This document shows positions 45,521 through 57,337 of a stretch of DNA of 64,000 bases, piece after piece. The stretch spans positions 2,074,219 through 2,138,218 of the forward strand of contig NC_053112.1 in assembly GCF_010015445.1 (NCBI RefSeq), read 5' to 3'. Source of the DNA: Perca fluviatilis. Lineage: Eukaryota > Chordata > Actinopteri > Perciformes > Percidae. Below the pieces are notes generated by a model. It was not told the DNA's origin. It was given only the letters and a program-made list of their open reading frames with translations, and did no database searches. A program made the position numbers and the translations under genes. Every line of letters begins with the position of its first letter. Positions within the stretch are counted from its first letter, which is position 1.

Positions 45521-46799
45521 TCAATTTTAGACAACCTGCTGTAGACATCAGACCAAAACACTTTCTGTAAGAACATTTAACAAATACATGTTCAATGGTT
45601 TCCGCCTCTAACGGAACAAAAAACACAAAGATTCAAAATGAAATCTTCTTCGTAAAAAGTCCTGCGGTGTATGTCTTTTCGCCGATGTCAGTCCCCTACC
45701 CCTGTCTTTGTGTTGGCGTTCTAAACTCCGGTGGATTTCTGAGGACTATGGTTAACTGCTCCTCAGATCTCTGCAGGGTAAATCCAGACAGCTAGCTAGA
45801 CTGTCTGTCTGTCTGTCTAACAGCTAGCTAGACTATCTGTCTGTCTGTTTGTCTAACAGCCAGCTAGACTATCTGTCCAATCTGAGGTTTCTGTTGCACG
45901 ACTAAAACTACTTTTAAACGTACACATGTTCCACCAAAACAAGTTCCTGTCATGTCTCGTCCCTGTGTCAAGTTTCTGTATTTAGTTTGTAGTCTCTCAG
46001 TTCCCCCAATGTGTTGTCTGGTGTGTCTTATATTTTTCCCACCTGTGTGATTACCTGCCCTAATGTGTTGCACCTGTGTCTCATTGTCTCCCCTGTCTTG
46101 AGTTTTTAAGTTCAGTCTTCCCCTTACCCTAGTGCGAGATTGTCTGTTTTCCATGTGTTATGGCTCCGTAGCAGACGCTTTTGTAAAAATAGGCTAACGA
46201 TTGTGTCACATAGTAGAGGAATTACCGTATAGTACAGGATAAGTTTGCAGGCAGTTTCGACTTACATGAGCTGTTTAGGATTAATTACTAATGTTAACTA
46301 GCATTTTAGTTAGCAATAATTAGCCTGTGCCCATGTTATCTCCTTACATATACCTACACTCTCCTTCTCTGTAAGATTGGTAAATGATTGATTTCTCTTG
46401 GCACAGCTACCAGAAGACTTACAACTTTCAGACAGGTTGCTCACGTCACATTTACGCTGTCTCTCTCAGTTGGAGGCTGCGCGGTAAAGCTGGCCATCAC
46501 TGGAAAAGTGCTTCTAATCGCCTTCTATGGTCTCCGTCAAGAGACACGGGGTCTATTGGTCCATTATATACGGTCTATGATTGTGGGTCCATTCCCTGTT
46601 GAGCGTGTCAGTTCCTTCCTGAGACTATTTAGCAGAGGCACCATGGCTCCATCCGGAGCTTAGCACCTCCCAAGACGATTGTGATTGGTTTAAAGAAATG
46701 CCAATAAACCAGAGCACGTTTTACTCCCATCCAGGAATGCTGTGTGGACAAGCCAGGTCTGGCAAAGCGAGACAGCTAGCAGGGTAACTTGCATGGGCA
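45521..46799. repeat. Fish interspersed repeat split by an unassigned insert
   Basis: The outer repeat (about 45660-45945 and 46611-46795) includes GACTATGGTTAACTGCTCCT and ACCAAAACAAGTTCCT, and resumes with CAGAGGCACCATGGCTCC and CCAATAAACCAGAGCACG. AGTTCCT is present at both breakpoints (about 45939 and 46609), suggesting a 7-bp duplication around a 660-bp insert. The insert begins GTCATGTCTCGTCCCTGTGT and has no recognised coding sequence. A (CTGT)n/CTAGCTAGACT tandem run sits at about 45790-45870. Confidence 0.5.
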
Positions 46800-47482
46800 A
46801 TTTTGAAATGTATTTTCTTTGATTTTAGGAGCAACAGGAAACAAAGGATAAAAGGAAAAACACATTTTCTTTAGGTGACCTCTATGTTAAAACCTATTAC
46901 AGTTTTTTTTCGATTGCTAAATGACAGTGGGCACAACTGGAGTCCCATGTGCAAAACTCAAACTACAGTCTGCACTACCAACAGTCACCTGAGCTAAACA
47001 GTTCACATCACCTGCAAAACGCATTCAAAGCAACACAACTCTTAACACACATCTCAAAACAGGCTCAGTGCAGCCAAACACTCAGAACACACTCTGTCAC
47101 TCAGAACACACTAGCGTCAAACACCAATACACAAATTACAGACTTTCTCATCTTTACTGTTTGAACAATTTGAGTCACTTGACACTACTCAATAGTTTAT
47201 TTAAGGAAAAGATATAGATTTTATAATATACCAATTTTTATACAAGGTAAACAAGAAGGAATGAAAATCAGCAGTTTGCTTCAATATAGTATTTTGTCTC
47301 TAGTAATTTATGGAATTATTGGAAAAAACTAAAGGTACATAACAGTAACAAAGAATAGTGTGACTAACTGGCAATTTCCACCGACTGTGGAACGTCGGCG
47401 TAATCAATAGGTTTTCATTAAAGTCAATGTGTGTATTTCCACTTACAGCAGAACGACTGCGTCCCAGCTCTGGCGGTCCCCA

Positions 47483-48274
47483 CAGCGCCAGCCTGAGCCT
47501 TTTGGGGGCCCTAAGCAGAATTTGATTTGGGAGCCCCCCCTCCCACCACGTGGAGTCACCTGTGCTTGACGATTATTGACACAAATGTCACGCTATAATG
47601 TTATATTATAAATGAATACAGTGAGGTTATGTATTAATACAGTGACAGAGTATGAACTACTGTCCCCCTGGGAACAGATGCATAAGGACCCTCCCCCCCC
47701 TGCTCTATTTGTGCAAAAGTGGGTGCAAACCGTGAGGGGGGCGGGGGGGGGGTCTGGGGGTGCTCCCCCAGAAAATGTTGAATGTGATAGATGTGATTTC
47801 CTGTATTCTGGTGCATTTTTGGGATGGTCAGCTTGAGAAGGGCAATACCTAAAAAGCCTTTTGCTTTTTGACTTAATAAGGTAGTGACTTAACACAACTA
47901 CTTGGGCTTCAGGGCCAAACAACACATTCAATCCCACAGGACTTCATGTTCTCTATTTATCCTGATAGGGATGCATATTTAGATTTTTTTGTCCTGACCG
48001 ATAGCCCGCCCGTGTTAACCGCTTATTAACCGTTAACAATCAGCCGACTAAGTCCACGTCCACCCTTCTGGGAGAGTTAGCAACCACATCAATTAGTTTA
48101 GCTGCATGGTTGTCAGCTGTGGGTTTGCCGGACATACACTGTGTTAGTAGGAAGTAGGGCTGGGCGATATGTCCTCAAAAAAAATCCCTGATTTTTTTCA
48201 CAAAAAATCTGATTCATGATTTAAATCGATTCTTCCCCCCTACTTAAAATAAATCTGACAAATAAATGACAAGA

Positions 48275-48348
<74 letters not shown>

Positions 48349-49248
48349 GACATGTATACCATTATGATTATTCATGCCAATTTTATGCAAATTCATTGAG
48401 TTGTGTTTTCCCTACCATTGTATTGGGGGCCTCCGAAAAGAATGACAAAATGATATTATGCTATATACTCAACAAATTATATAATTATGCTATCAACAAC
48501 AACTAAACGGATGCGTGAGATAAAGCTGTTTTCACACATACAGGTAATTCACTTCTCGTTCCTCAGTAAAAGTTCAAATAATTTTGACTTTAGTTGTTTA
48601 GTAGTTTGACTTGCTCCTGTTTTCACCTGTTGCTGAGTAACGTACATTAACATGCCATGGTCTCATGAGTGTAGCATACCTGTAGCAAGCTCCTTCGTAG
48701 TAACTAGCGGTAAAAAAAAAAAAAAAACATTGAAGAGGAGCTCCGTGCTATAAAGGAGTTGTTTAAGCCGCTACAGACCTCCGTCACAGCTCGGTCGTAT
48801 CAGCGGCTTAATGGCGCGTTCTAGTAGATGTGTTGAGCTGCAACAGAGTTCCTCAACAGCTGACGGTGCTCCATGGTGCTCCGTCCAATACTCGCTCCGT
48901 CAGGTCAGCGGTAGTTCGTGGTTCAGTATTTCTAGAATAGGTGACTTTGAGCCGGGTAAAGAGTCATTTCGGCGGAGATTACGGTTAAGTAAGTAATGAA
49001 ACGACTAGCTAGTTAAGAAAATAACTAATATTAGCCGCTGTCGCTGCCATGTTGTTTGTGATGTATCTCCATGGCAAACGCGCGGGGGGAGGGCTGGGCC
49101 CATTCTAAACTACGGGAGCCCAGATGGGACCATGGATGGGACCGTCGCCGAATGTTAAGGAGAAAAAAAAACACTCGATTGGGGGCCCCCTGGTGGCCTG
49201 GGGGCCCCAAGCAGCCGCTCAGTTCGCTTATCCCTCGGGCCGGCGCTG
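47483..49248. mobile_element. hAT element, 1766 bp, with exact duplication GGTCCCCA
   Basis: The ends CAGCGCCAGCCTGAGCC and, on the right, GGGCCGGCGCTG are inverted. Exact 8-bp duplications GGTCCCCA lie at 47475-47482 and 49249-49256. The interior is G/C-tract rich at both ends and contains part of another hAT end near 48155 (GGGCTGGGCGATATGTCC) and an (AC)n array. The flanks rejoin into a repeat also seen at about 24790-24985. No intact transposase. Confidence 0.85.
48276..48347. repeat. (AC)n microsatellite
   Basis: About 36 uninterrupted CA/AC units inside the hAT element. Confidence 0.97.
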
Positions 49249-49652
49249 GGTCCCCAGCCCTCCGGAGCAGATACGCAGAGCTTCTATTTTTGCCAGAGCC
49301 TGGAGAGCTCTCCAGCAATTCAGCACAGGGCAGAAAGTGCGGGACGGAAACTCGAGCACAGAAGCAAAATAAAACATCCGGTTACAGCTTTTTTTTACAG
49401 TTGCTAGGATGCATTTCTTAATACTTAGGTCACTTTTTCAAAACTCTTAACACAGTTCTCTTAACAACTCCTTCTCCCATAACACTAGCAAAGGTTGACA
49501 GCCAACAAAAGGATGATCTAAAATACACTAACAACAGGTATCATTATACAATGTTTTCGTATGTAAAACAAGGACACCTCTCTAATGTTTAGAAATCACT
49601 GCAATATATGTTACTGGAATGAATCAGACATGATGCAGTATGCTTCAATATA

Positions 49653-51254
49653 CAGACCCTTTCCAAAAAATTTGAATATCATGGAAAAGTTATTTATTTC
49701 CATAATTCCATTCAAAACGTTAAACTTCCATAGATCATAGATTCAGGGCCCACAACTTAAATGATTTCAAGTATTTAGTTGTTTATTTGTACATAATTTG
49801 GGCTTCCAGCTCATAAAACCCACGAAAACAGGATTTCAAAAAATTAGAATACTGTGAAGAAATCAGCCCAAATTTTACAGGGCATGAATGTTTTAAACTG
49901 AGTGTCACACACTACACATCTACTAAACTCAAAGCACCTACACAGGTTTTCCCAGTTGTCATTAAATTGCTTCACTTTGGTTCAATTGTCTCAGTTAGGA
50001 TCAATATGGGGAAGACTGCAGACTTGAAAACTAGCCAGAAGACCATCATTGATACCCTCCATAGGATGGGTAAGCCACAAAAGTGCATAGCTAAGGAGGC
50101 TGGCTGTTTACAGAGTGCTGTGTCCAAGCAGATCAATGGAAAGTCTAGTGGAAGGGCAAAATGTGGCAGGAGGAGATGCACCAGCAGAAGAGCTGACCGT
50201 GGGCTTCAGCGGATTATGAAACAGAGAAGATCTGGCAGAGATCCAGAAAGAGAGGAGTGAGGCGGGAGTCACAGCTTCAAAACCACCACATTCAGACGCA
50301 TCCGGGAGACGGGCTACAACTGTCGGGTTCCTCGGGTCAAACCGCTTCTGAGCCTGAGCCAATGTAGGAAGCGTCTCAACTGGGCCAAGGAGAAGAAGGA
50401 CTGGACTGTTGGCCAGTGGTCCAAGGTCCTCTTTTCCGATGAAAGTAAAGTGTGCCTTTCATTCGGGAATCAATGTCCAAGGGTTTGGAGGAAGAAGGGT
50501 GAGGAACAGAACCCAAGCTGTCAGTCATGATTTGGGGTGCAATGTCCAGTGCAGGTGTTGGTAAACTCTGCTTTCTTAAATCCAAGGTCACCGCATCAGT
50601 CCACCAGAATGTTTTAGAGGACTTCATGATTCCTTCTGCTGAGGATCTCTATGGAGATGCAGATTTCATCTTCCAGCAGGACCTGGCCCCTGTCCATACC
50701 GCCAGAAGCACCAAAACCTGGTTTGATGCCCATGCCATCACAGTGCTTGACTGGCCAGCCAACTCGTCGGACCTAAACCCCATTGAGAATCTATGGGGTA
50801 TTATCAAGAGGAAAATGAGGGGCACCAGACCCAAAAACAAAGAAGAGCTGACAGCAAGCATCAAGGAAATCTGGGCTTCCATAACTCCCAGGCAATGCCA
50901 CAGGCTGACTGCCTCAATGCCACGGCGCATCGAGGCACTGATTAAGGCAAAGGGATTCCCTACCAAGTATTGAAGATTGACGTATTGTTTTGAAAGTACC
51001 ATATTTTGATTGATTTGATGTGATCCTAATTTCTTTTTTTTCTGCAAAAACTGAGAAGTAAATGGTGATTTCTTCACAGATTTCTAATTTTTTAGTACAA
51101 TAATACTAATTATGTACAAATAAACAACTAAATACTTGAAATCGTTTAAGTTGTGGGCCCTGAATCTATAATCTATGGAAGTTTAACGTTTTGAATGGAA
51201 TTATGGAAATATATAAACTTTTCCATGATATTCTAATTTTTTGGAAAGGGTCTG
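49653..51254 (+). mobile_element. Tc1-like transposon, 1602 bp, near complete
   Basis: The ends CAGACCCTTTCCAAAAAATT and the inverted AATTTTTTGGAAAGGGTCTG are flanked by TA on both sides (49651-49652, 51255-51256). The inverted repeats extend about 150 bp with internal repeats (ATCATAGATTCAGGGCCCAC / GTGGGCCCTGAATCTATAAT). It contains one full-length but frameshifted transposase. The size and structure match a once-autonomous Tc1 element. Confidence 0.92.
50006..50973 (+). pseudogene. Tc1-like transposase with frameshifts
   Basis: Starts MGKTADLKTSQKTIIDTLHR with the paired-like helix-turn-helix (KCIAKEAGCLQSAVSKQING). Around 50200-50270 and again near 50350-50520 the frame shifts; other frames carry TASKPPHSDAS-type and VLFSDESKVCLSFGNQCPR sequence, the latter with the first catalytic Asp. 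The last part is open: DFIFQQDLAPVHTARSTKTW (second Asp) and SSDLNPIENLWGIIKRKMRG (the D-E position), ending KGFPTKY at 50973. All catalytic residues remain, but the frame does not. Confidence 0.88.
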
Positions 51255-51380
51255 TATTGTATGTCTGCATGAGTAATTCCAAAATACAAGAATTTGTATA
51301 CACACCAACCACTGATACAGATACAATAGGAATGATAATCTACTTGGTTTTCTGCATTTGGCCACAGGTTCTCATCCACA

Positions 51381-52853
51381 TCACATCTTATAACATGTAG
51401 GGCAATTACACCTAGGAAAGAATCTTCTGGCATGCCTGATCCATCCCTGACAATCTTCTTCTGATATGTCCAGGCATCCAGCATTCATTGCTTCCAGGAG
51501 GGACATTTGATTATGTGGATGGTGGTCATAAACCTTCCACCTCCATGAGGAAAATAATTCCTCTATGGGGTTGAGGAATGGAGAGTAAGGTTGGAGGAAA
51601 AGTGACACCATTCTGATATGGGCTGCAAACCACTCGGTGAAAGCACGGGAGTGGTGAAATGCCACATTGTCCCATACAATTATAAATGTTGGCTGATTTC
51701 TTCTCTCTGCATCTGTAGGTTTATAGTCTAAAATGTGACCGATGACCGGTCTGGCCCTAAAAAGGCCAGACTTAATCTGACTCCAATTCTATGGTCACTG
51801 AATAGTGTTCGTTTACTGGTAGATCAGAGAAATAGACTCAAGATTCAAAATAAGACTCAAGATTTGTCCAGTTAAAGTTAATAACAAGCTTTAGTGAATG
51901 ATATTGCAGAATACAATAAACTTGTGCACAAGGATCAGATTACTTCAAGATAAAACAGCCTATCACTAAAACCTAGAAAACACACAGACTTTCCCCCAGC
52001 ATCTGATGCCAGCTAACCCAGAACCCTCACTTTTTATCCATTTTCTCTGCTTCATCCATGGTGCTGTTATCAGTTGGACGTAGTCCCGGTCTTCTGGCTG
52101 CAGCCGGCTCCTTAACGATATGTAACACACCGTATGAAAACATGACCCTGAGTTCTCTCATTCTCAGCTCAATAGAGACAAGTCGCTATAGTTGGGTCCG
52201 AACACCTGTATGTTTTTAATCTCCTACAAACTAAGGAGTTTCCTGAGAGCCAGGTCATTTTCATACTCTGTGTCACAAATCACGCTTGCAAAACACTGAA
52301 CATTGTTGTCTCACCCTGTTCATCTGGGAAAGGAATCCTCCGTTTGGTTCAAGTTTTAATTATTTATTTTTTATTATTATTAGCAACTGCTGCATCTTCA
52401 TTTTAATAAGTCGTATCACTTTCCAAGACCAGATGGCTTCCTTGTGGCCCAGAAGAACAGAGAGAGACATGTCAGGTCATGAAATCTGAGGCTTTATACT
52501 ATACTCTTAACAAAATAATCCTACACATCCCTTTCCTTAACTAGCACAACCCTTTCATAGAGATCATGCAGGAATGCAAGGAGACGCACAGTGTTGTATG
52601 GCCCAATTAGTGGTTTTTGTAACAGCAGTCCATCAATGGATATTGCTGCGCACATTGTGATGTTGGCACCCCTCTGGCCTGGGACATCCACTGTGGCTCT
52701 CTCCCCAATCCCATTCCTTCCTCGTCGCCGTGTTTTGGCCAAGTTGAAACCCGCCTCATCCACAAAGATGAAAATGTGGGCTGTTTGCCTGCCTTTAATC
52801 TCCAATAATCCACAAGGCAACATACTCCAGTTGTGCTCACTGTCGTTTAGCAA
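51381..52853 (-). pseudogene. Mariner-superfamily transposase, split
   Basis: The N-terminal piece (about 52853-52521) has IFVDEAGFNLAKTRRRGRNG with the first Asp and GANITMCAAISIDGLLLQKP. The C-terminal piece (51710-51381) has FIIVWDN-type sequence, MAFHHSRAFTEWFAAH and SPFLNPIEELFSSWRWKVYD with the Glu. About 800 bp of unrelated sequence separates them. The upstream DNA-binding part was not found. It belongs to the element at 46900-52865. Confidence 0.8.
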
Positions 52854-53282
52854 TCGAAAAAAAATTATCCCCTAATGGGGGAATTCTTTTTACAGCTATG
52901 GCGTACGCCATTTTGGGCTTTTGGGCGTACGTAAACTTATAGTAAGGATCCTATGCACAGTTTTATAAATGAGACCCCAGGTGACTAATCTGTCATTTCG
53001 GTCTTAGTCGACTAAGATTTATTTAGTTGATTTAGGTAGTATTGATTCAGTTGATAGTAATTTGTTTTTTTATGCCTCAGCATTTATTTTAAAGAAACTT
53101 GTGAGCACATCTCTGGTAAAAGAAAAAGAGATTCAAAGAGGAGCTTTTACATGATTCTTTGTGTAGAAACTCAGTTTTACAGATCTGTCCATTAAATCGA
53201 CTCAATAGTCGACAAAATCATACGAGTAATAGTCGGCTAAGAATTTCTTTAATCGAGGACGGATCTACTTACTCAACTAAAT

Positions 53283-53540
53283 TTAACAATTCAATTTTAT
53301 TCATAGTATCAAATCCTAACAAGAGTTATCTCAGGATACTTTACAGATATGAGCAGGTCTAGACCACACTCTTTAATTTACAAAGACCCAACAATTTCAG
53401 TAATTCCCCCAAGAGCAAGCATTTAGTGCGACAGTGGCAAGGAAAAACTCCTTTTAGGAAGATACCTCGGTGATGAGAAAAACTTCCTTTTAGGGAGAAA
53501 CCAGGGACAGACCCAGGCTCTTGGTAGGCGGTGTCTGACG
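53283..53540. repeat. Fish interspersed repeat, full-length-like copy
   Basis: Same family as 31640-31850 and 60240-60430. Contains ATAGTATCAAATCCTAACAA, ACTTTACAGATATGAGCAGG and AGGGACAGACCCAGGCTCTT. It lies near the left edge of unit 3, in sequence not shared by unit 1. Confidence 0.55.
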
Positions 53541-54656
53541 ATGCCAGTTGGGGGTGTGATGAACAGTGGCAATAATAGTCACAATAACGATAAAGGAAAA
53601 TTGACCAGAAATAGTAGTTGTAGTTCATGGCAGTAGGCAGTAGTAGGTCACTGCAGGGTGTAGCAGGATGTAACAGTATTTATACACTGTGGTATTACTT
53701 TTTCTTCCCCCTCTGTTGTAATAAGAAATCATGAGTTATTGTCTCTTGGAAACAAAATGTAAAGTGTATTTTATACAGAAGCAACAACCATCTTTGCAAT
53801 CATTATTTTAACCAGATAATTTATCACAGTGAAGTTAGCAGAAAGGTACATGTGAGATTACAGACATGTTTATACAAAAGACATACTGAGCATGCAATAC
53901 AAGTATACTGACATCTGCATCTGTATGTAGTTTTGAAACTGCACAGCAGCAAATAGGAAAGCGCTCCAGAGGGTCATCACCACCGGCCAGAACATCATTG
54001 ACTGCCCTCTCCCCTCCTTGGATGATCTTTATAGCTCTTGCATACTCAACGATCCATCTGACCCTGGACACTCTGAACTGCTGCACTCACGCCCCACAGA
54101 TCCAAGCACCCTAATTAAACTAGACACTTGAGTTTTCAGTTTAAGGATGAATCATGCAGCCAATATTTTGATTGTGTGCCTAGTGACTATGTATACACAA
54201 ACATTCTCCTGCTTTCCACTTTAACTGTTAGGCACTGATAGGACTGCATTACATTTTGACAGACCATTCTACTCTACACTGGTTATGGAAATAAGATTAC
54301 TTGATTCTATTTACGAGAGGCATTAAACATGCTCAAATGGAAAAGAAATACCACTTAATTGTCAAGGAAACCTCTTTATTTGAATTTCAATTTACATTTG
54401 TTAAAACAAACTCATGTAAACATGAGTTTAATCTTTAAAAACTTAATGGAAATAAATCAGCTGAAGCTGCTCCAATAATACATGATTAAAGTGCTCAAAG
54501 TCAGTTTATACACAACTAGTTTTCATCCCTGAGGAGATCATTTCAACATTACTAAAAGAAAAACATTTGACATTAAAGACAATCAGTGAGACAAAAGTTA
54601 ACCAAAGTGAAGCCTCGTCCTCCACCAACATTTAAACCACAGGACAGGAAGTTTTT

Positions 54657-55198
54657 CTACACAGAACCCAGAGACACCGAGGAACCAGAGAACCAGAACC
54701 CAAACCCAGGATAAAGAGGCTCAGTGAATGTGGTGTTGTAGGTGTGGAGGTTGATCAGTGAGTCAGAGGAGACTGTGTAGAAGGACAGAGAGCCAGCAGG
54801 ATGATCCACATACACTCCTACTCTATCAGAGATGGAGGAGGAGATTGATGTTCTTCTGTGATTGTGCATGACAGAGTAACCATCATCAGTGCAGTTCAGA
54901 CTCCAGGACTGATCATTATTTCCAAACCAAGAGTCACCACTGCCTCCTCTCCTCTTGATTCCTCTGTAACTCACTGCTATAGAAACCCCTCCTCTCCTCT
55001 CAACCTCCCAGTAACAGCGACCAGTCAGACCATCTCTACACAGCAGCTGACGACAGCTGTCAAACCTCTCTGGATGATCAGGATATGGCTGCTTCTCCTT
55101 CACACATGTCACCATCCTGTTAGACAGTTTGAGGTATCCGTTCACTGTGTTTGTGTCCACTGTGAGTGGGTTTGTGTCCAAACTGAGTCCATGGGAAT
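54657..55198 (-). CDS. B30.2 (PRY/SPRY) terminal exon of copy 3
   Basis: Acceptor at 55199-55200 with phase 1 entry (ACA T|AT TCC). PRY: NGYLKLSNRMVTCVKEKQPY and ERFDSCRQLLCRDGLTGRC. SPRY: YWEVERRGGVSIAVSYRGIK, SWFGNNDQSWSLNC, VGVYVDHPAGSLSFY and GFGFWFSGSSVSLGSV-stop. It has D-C-W changed to D-S-W and W-P to H-P against copies 1 and 2. Substitutions cluster in loops around the charged KRRGGSGD region (compare RRRGDSKD in copy 1), which is where ligand contacts occur in B30.2 domains. Confidence 0.85.
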
Positions 55199-57306
55199 CT
55201 GACGGAGAGAACAAGACAACACAGCAGCAGTTGATTAATAAGTGGTTCATAAAGCATTAACAATGTTTATAGATTATAGCTTAACAAACTCTTTAACCAT
55301 TAAGTTATAATCAGATACAACTTTATAATCATCCAAATAATGTTAATTGATGGTTTATTAACAATTTATCATTTACAATTAATTTGTAAGTATGATCTGA
55401 GCAACAATGGCCTGTTAAAATAAATTATAGCATAACTAGTAATTGGTAAACATTTATTATTTTGTCAGTTGAAAGAAAATAACTTTTAACCCTCCCCCCT
55501 TTCAAATTTTGTTGATATTGTTTTATTCATCTCAGTGATGGGCCCCCCATTTTAAACACTTCTCAAACCAAAGCTACACCCTGGGCGATGGTTATTATGA
55601 AGTGTTACCCAAAACACAGCAGCAGTTTATCAGACACATCTGAAGGTTTTATTCTGTGCTGATGTTCATTTATATAAAGTTTAATAATGATGCTTGTGTG
55701 CTGATGTTCATTTATATAAAGATTAATAATGACTCATGTAGTCAGTAATGTACTAATGAATCACCTGTGTATTTAAAGAGAAACTAACACTTACATGTCA
55801 TCAGATCACTCCTCTGCACACTGGAGGAAGAAACAGTCAGAATGATTTTCTATCCAACATGAGTCCTAAATGCTGTTAGACATGATGCAGAGTTTCCAGT
55901 GGTGGAAGTATTCAGATCCTTTACTACAGTAAAAGTACTACTACCACACCGTAAAAATACTGTTCTAGTAAATGTACTGCACTGTAAATGTTAAAATAAG
56001 AGGCTATGTGTATTTGGTTTATAGGTTATTGTCTACATTATTATTTTGTTGAACTCTTGTTGTAGGTTCATACCTGATAGGGTCCACTGCCATGCTTTTT
56101 CCTATCCTTTGGTCCTGGAAAGAGAGCCAGTTACACAAAATAAACATTTGCTGCATTGTGTCAAAATGTTAGTGTCTCAGTGTGACTTGAGTGTTTATGA
56201 AGAGATTTGTTCCTCACCAGTTTCTTCAGCACTTCATGGACAGCGTCATTGAGTACATGTTTGTGCATCTTGAACAGTTTTTCAGTATCAGTTGTACACT
56301 CTGTTGTGCACAACATAGAGTAAAGAATGTAACGTTAGAGCCCGGCATCACAAGCAATTTTTCTGTTTCAGAGGTAAATTAAGTAGTTTTCTCACCAAGG
56401 GCTTTGGGCCTTTGTTCAGGTTTATGATCCCAGCATCTCTTCATCAGTCCTGTCAACCCGGCAGCATCACCCTTGATATCAGCCAGCTTTGGGCGGTCTC
56501 CCAGTAGGACGCGTCTCATCACAATTTTGGTCTCTGCATCTACATTGGAGGAAGAATTAAAAAAGGCTGTCAGAGTGGCCTTGAGGTTAAATGAGACCTT
56601 GGTAATACCTGAATAGACATCTGGACTGATGCTTATGTAAAGGTTCAGGTTAAATCCTGCTAAATGCCACCTGCTGTTGTAAATTTCACTGAGTAGAGCT
56701 GCAACAATTCCAAATTTGCAATTGCAATTAAAGTGATTGGTCGGAGCAATTTCACCCTAGGGTCCTTTGCACCATGACCTCGAGCCAAACACCCCCTCCC
56801 CCGCGAAGCTTTTTTCACCTGGGTCGAACATTGGGAGAGTTAGCTAGAGTAGCGTTATCAGCTGAATAGCTTAGCGCAGGGGCTAATGGATCCAGTGATG
56901 AATCTCGTAAATGACCCCACTAATAATGCCTGAAATGATACCAAACTTCTACACTAGTACAAATAGGTTATGCACTCAAAACGATGGATTGGAAAGTTTG
57001 TAAGAACACCAGAAGTGTATGTAAATAACACTTGCCTGTTGGCTTCTCGTCTCTGCTGCCACCTAGCGGGCAGTAAGAGTGCTTAGGGCCGTCTACAAAT
57101 TACAACACCAAAAAGAGATCCAACAAAAATATTTATTAATTTAACTTTTTTTTAAAGTGCTGTAGTATAACTAGCAGGATACAAGTTATAAATGAAGCAA
57201 GTTTGGAGACATTACCTTATTTAATCATTAAATTAATAAATATTTTGTTGCATCTCTTTTCAGTGTTGTAATTTGTAGACGGCCCTAAGCACTCGTCTAA
57301 CTGCCG

Positions 57307-57337
<31 letters not shown>

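Larger units (their letters stand above)
46900..52865 (-). mobile_element. IS630/Tc1/mariner-superfamily element containing two other transposons
   Basis: The left end CAGTTTTTTTTCGATTGCTA followed by AATGACAGTGGGCACAACTG is matched in inverse at about 52822-52865 (CAGTTGTGCTCACTGTCGTT and AGCAATCG plus an A-run). TA flanks both sides. A relative of the host sequence without the element lies at about 61684-61800. The transposase lies on the minus strand near the right end. A hAT (47483-49248) and a Tc1-like element (49653-51254) have inserted inside, and a third unassigned insert (about 51715-52510) splits the transposase. Confidence 0.8.

Noticed and set aside
49031..49421. GC-rich frames at the right end of the 1766-bp hAT
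   Set aside because: They cross the element boundary and target duplication, so they cannot be an ancestral gene.
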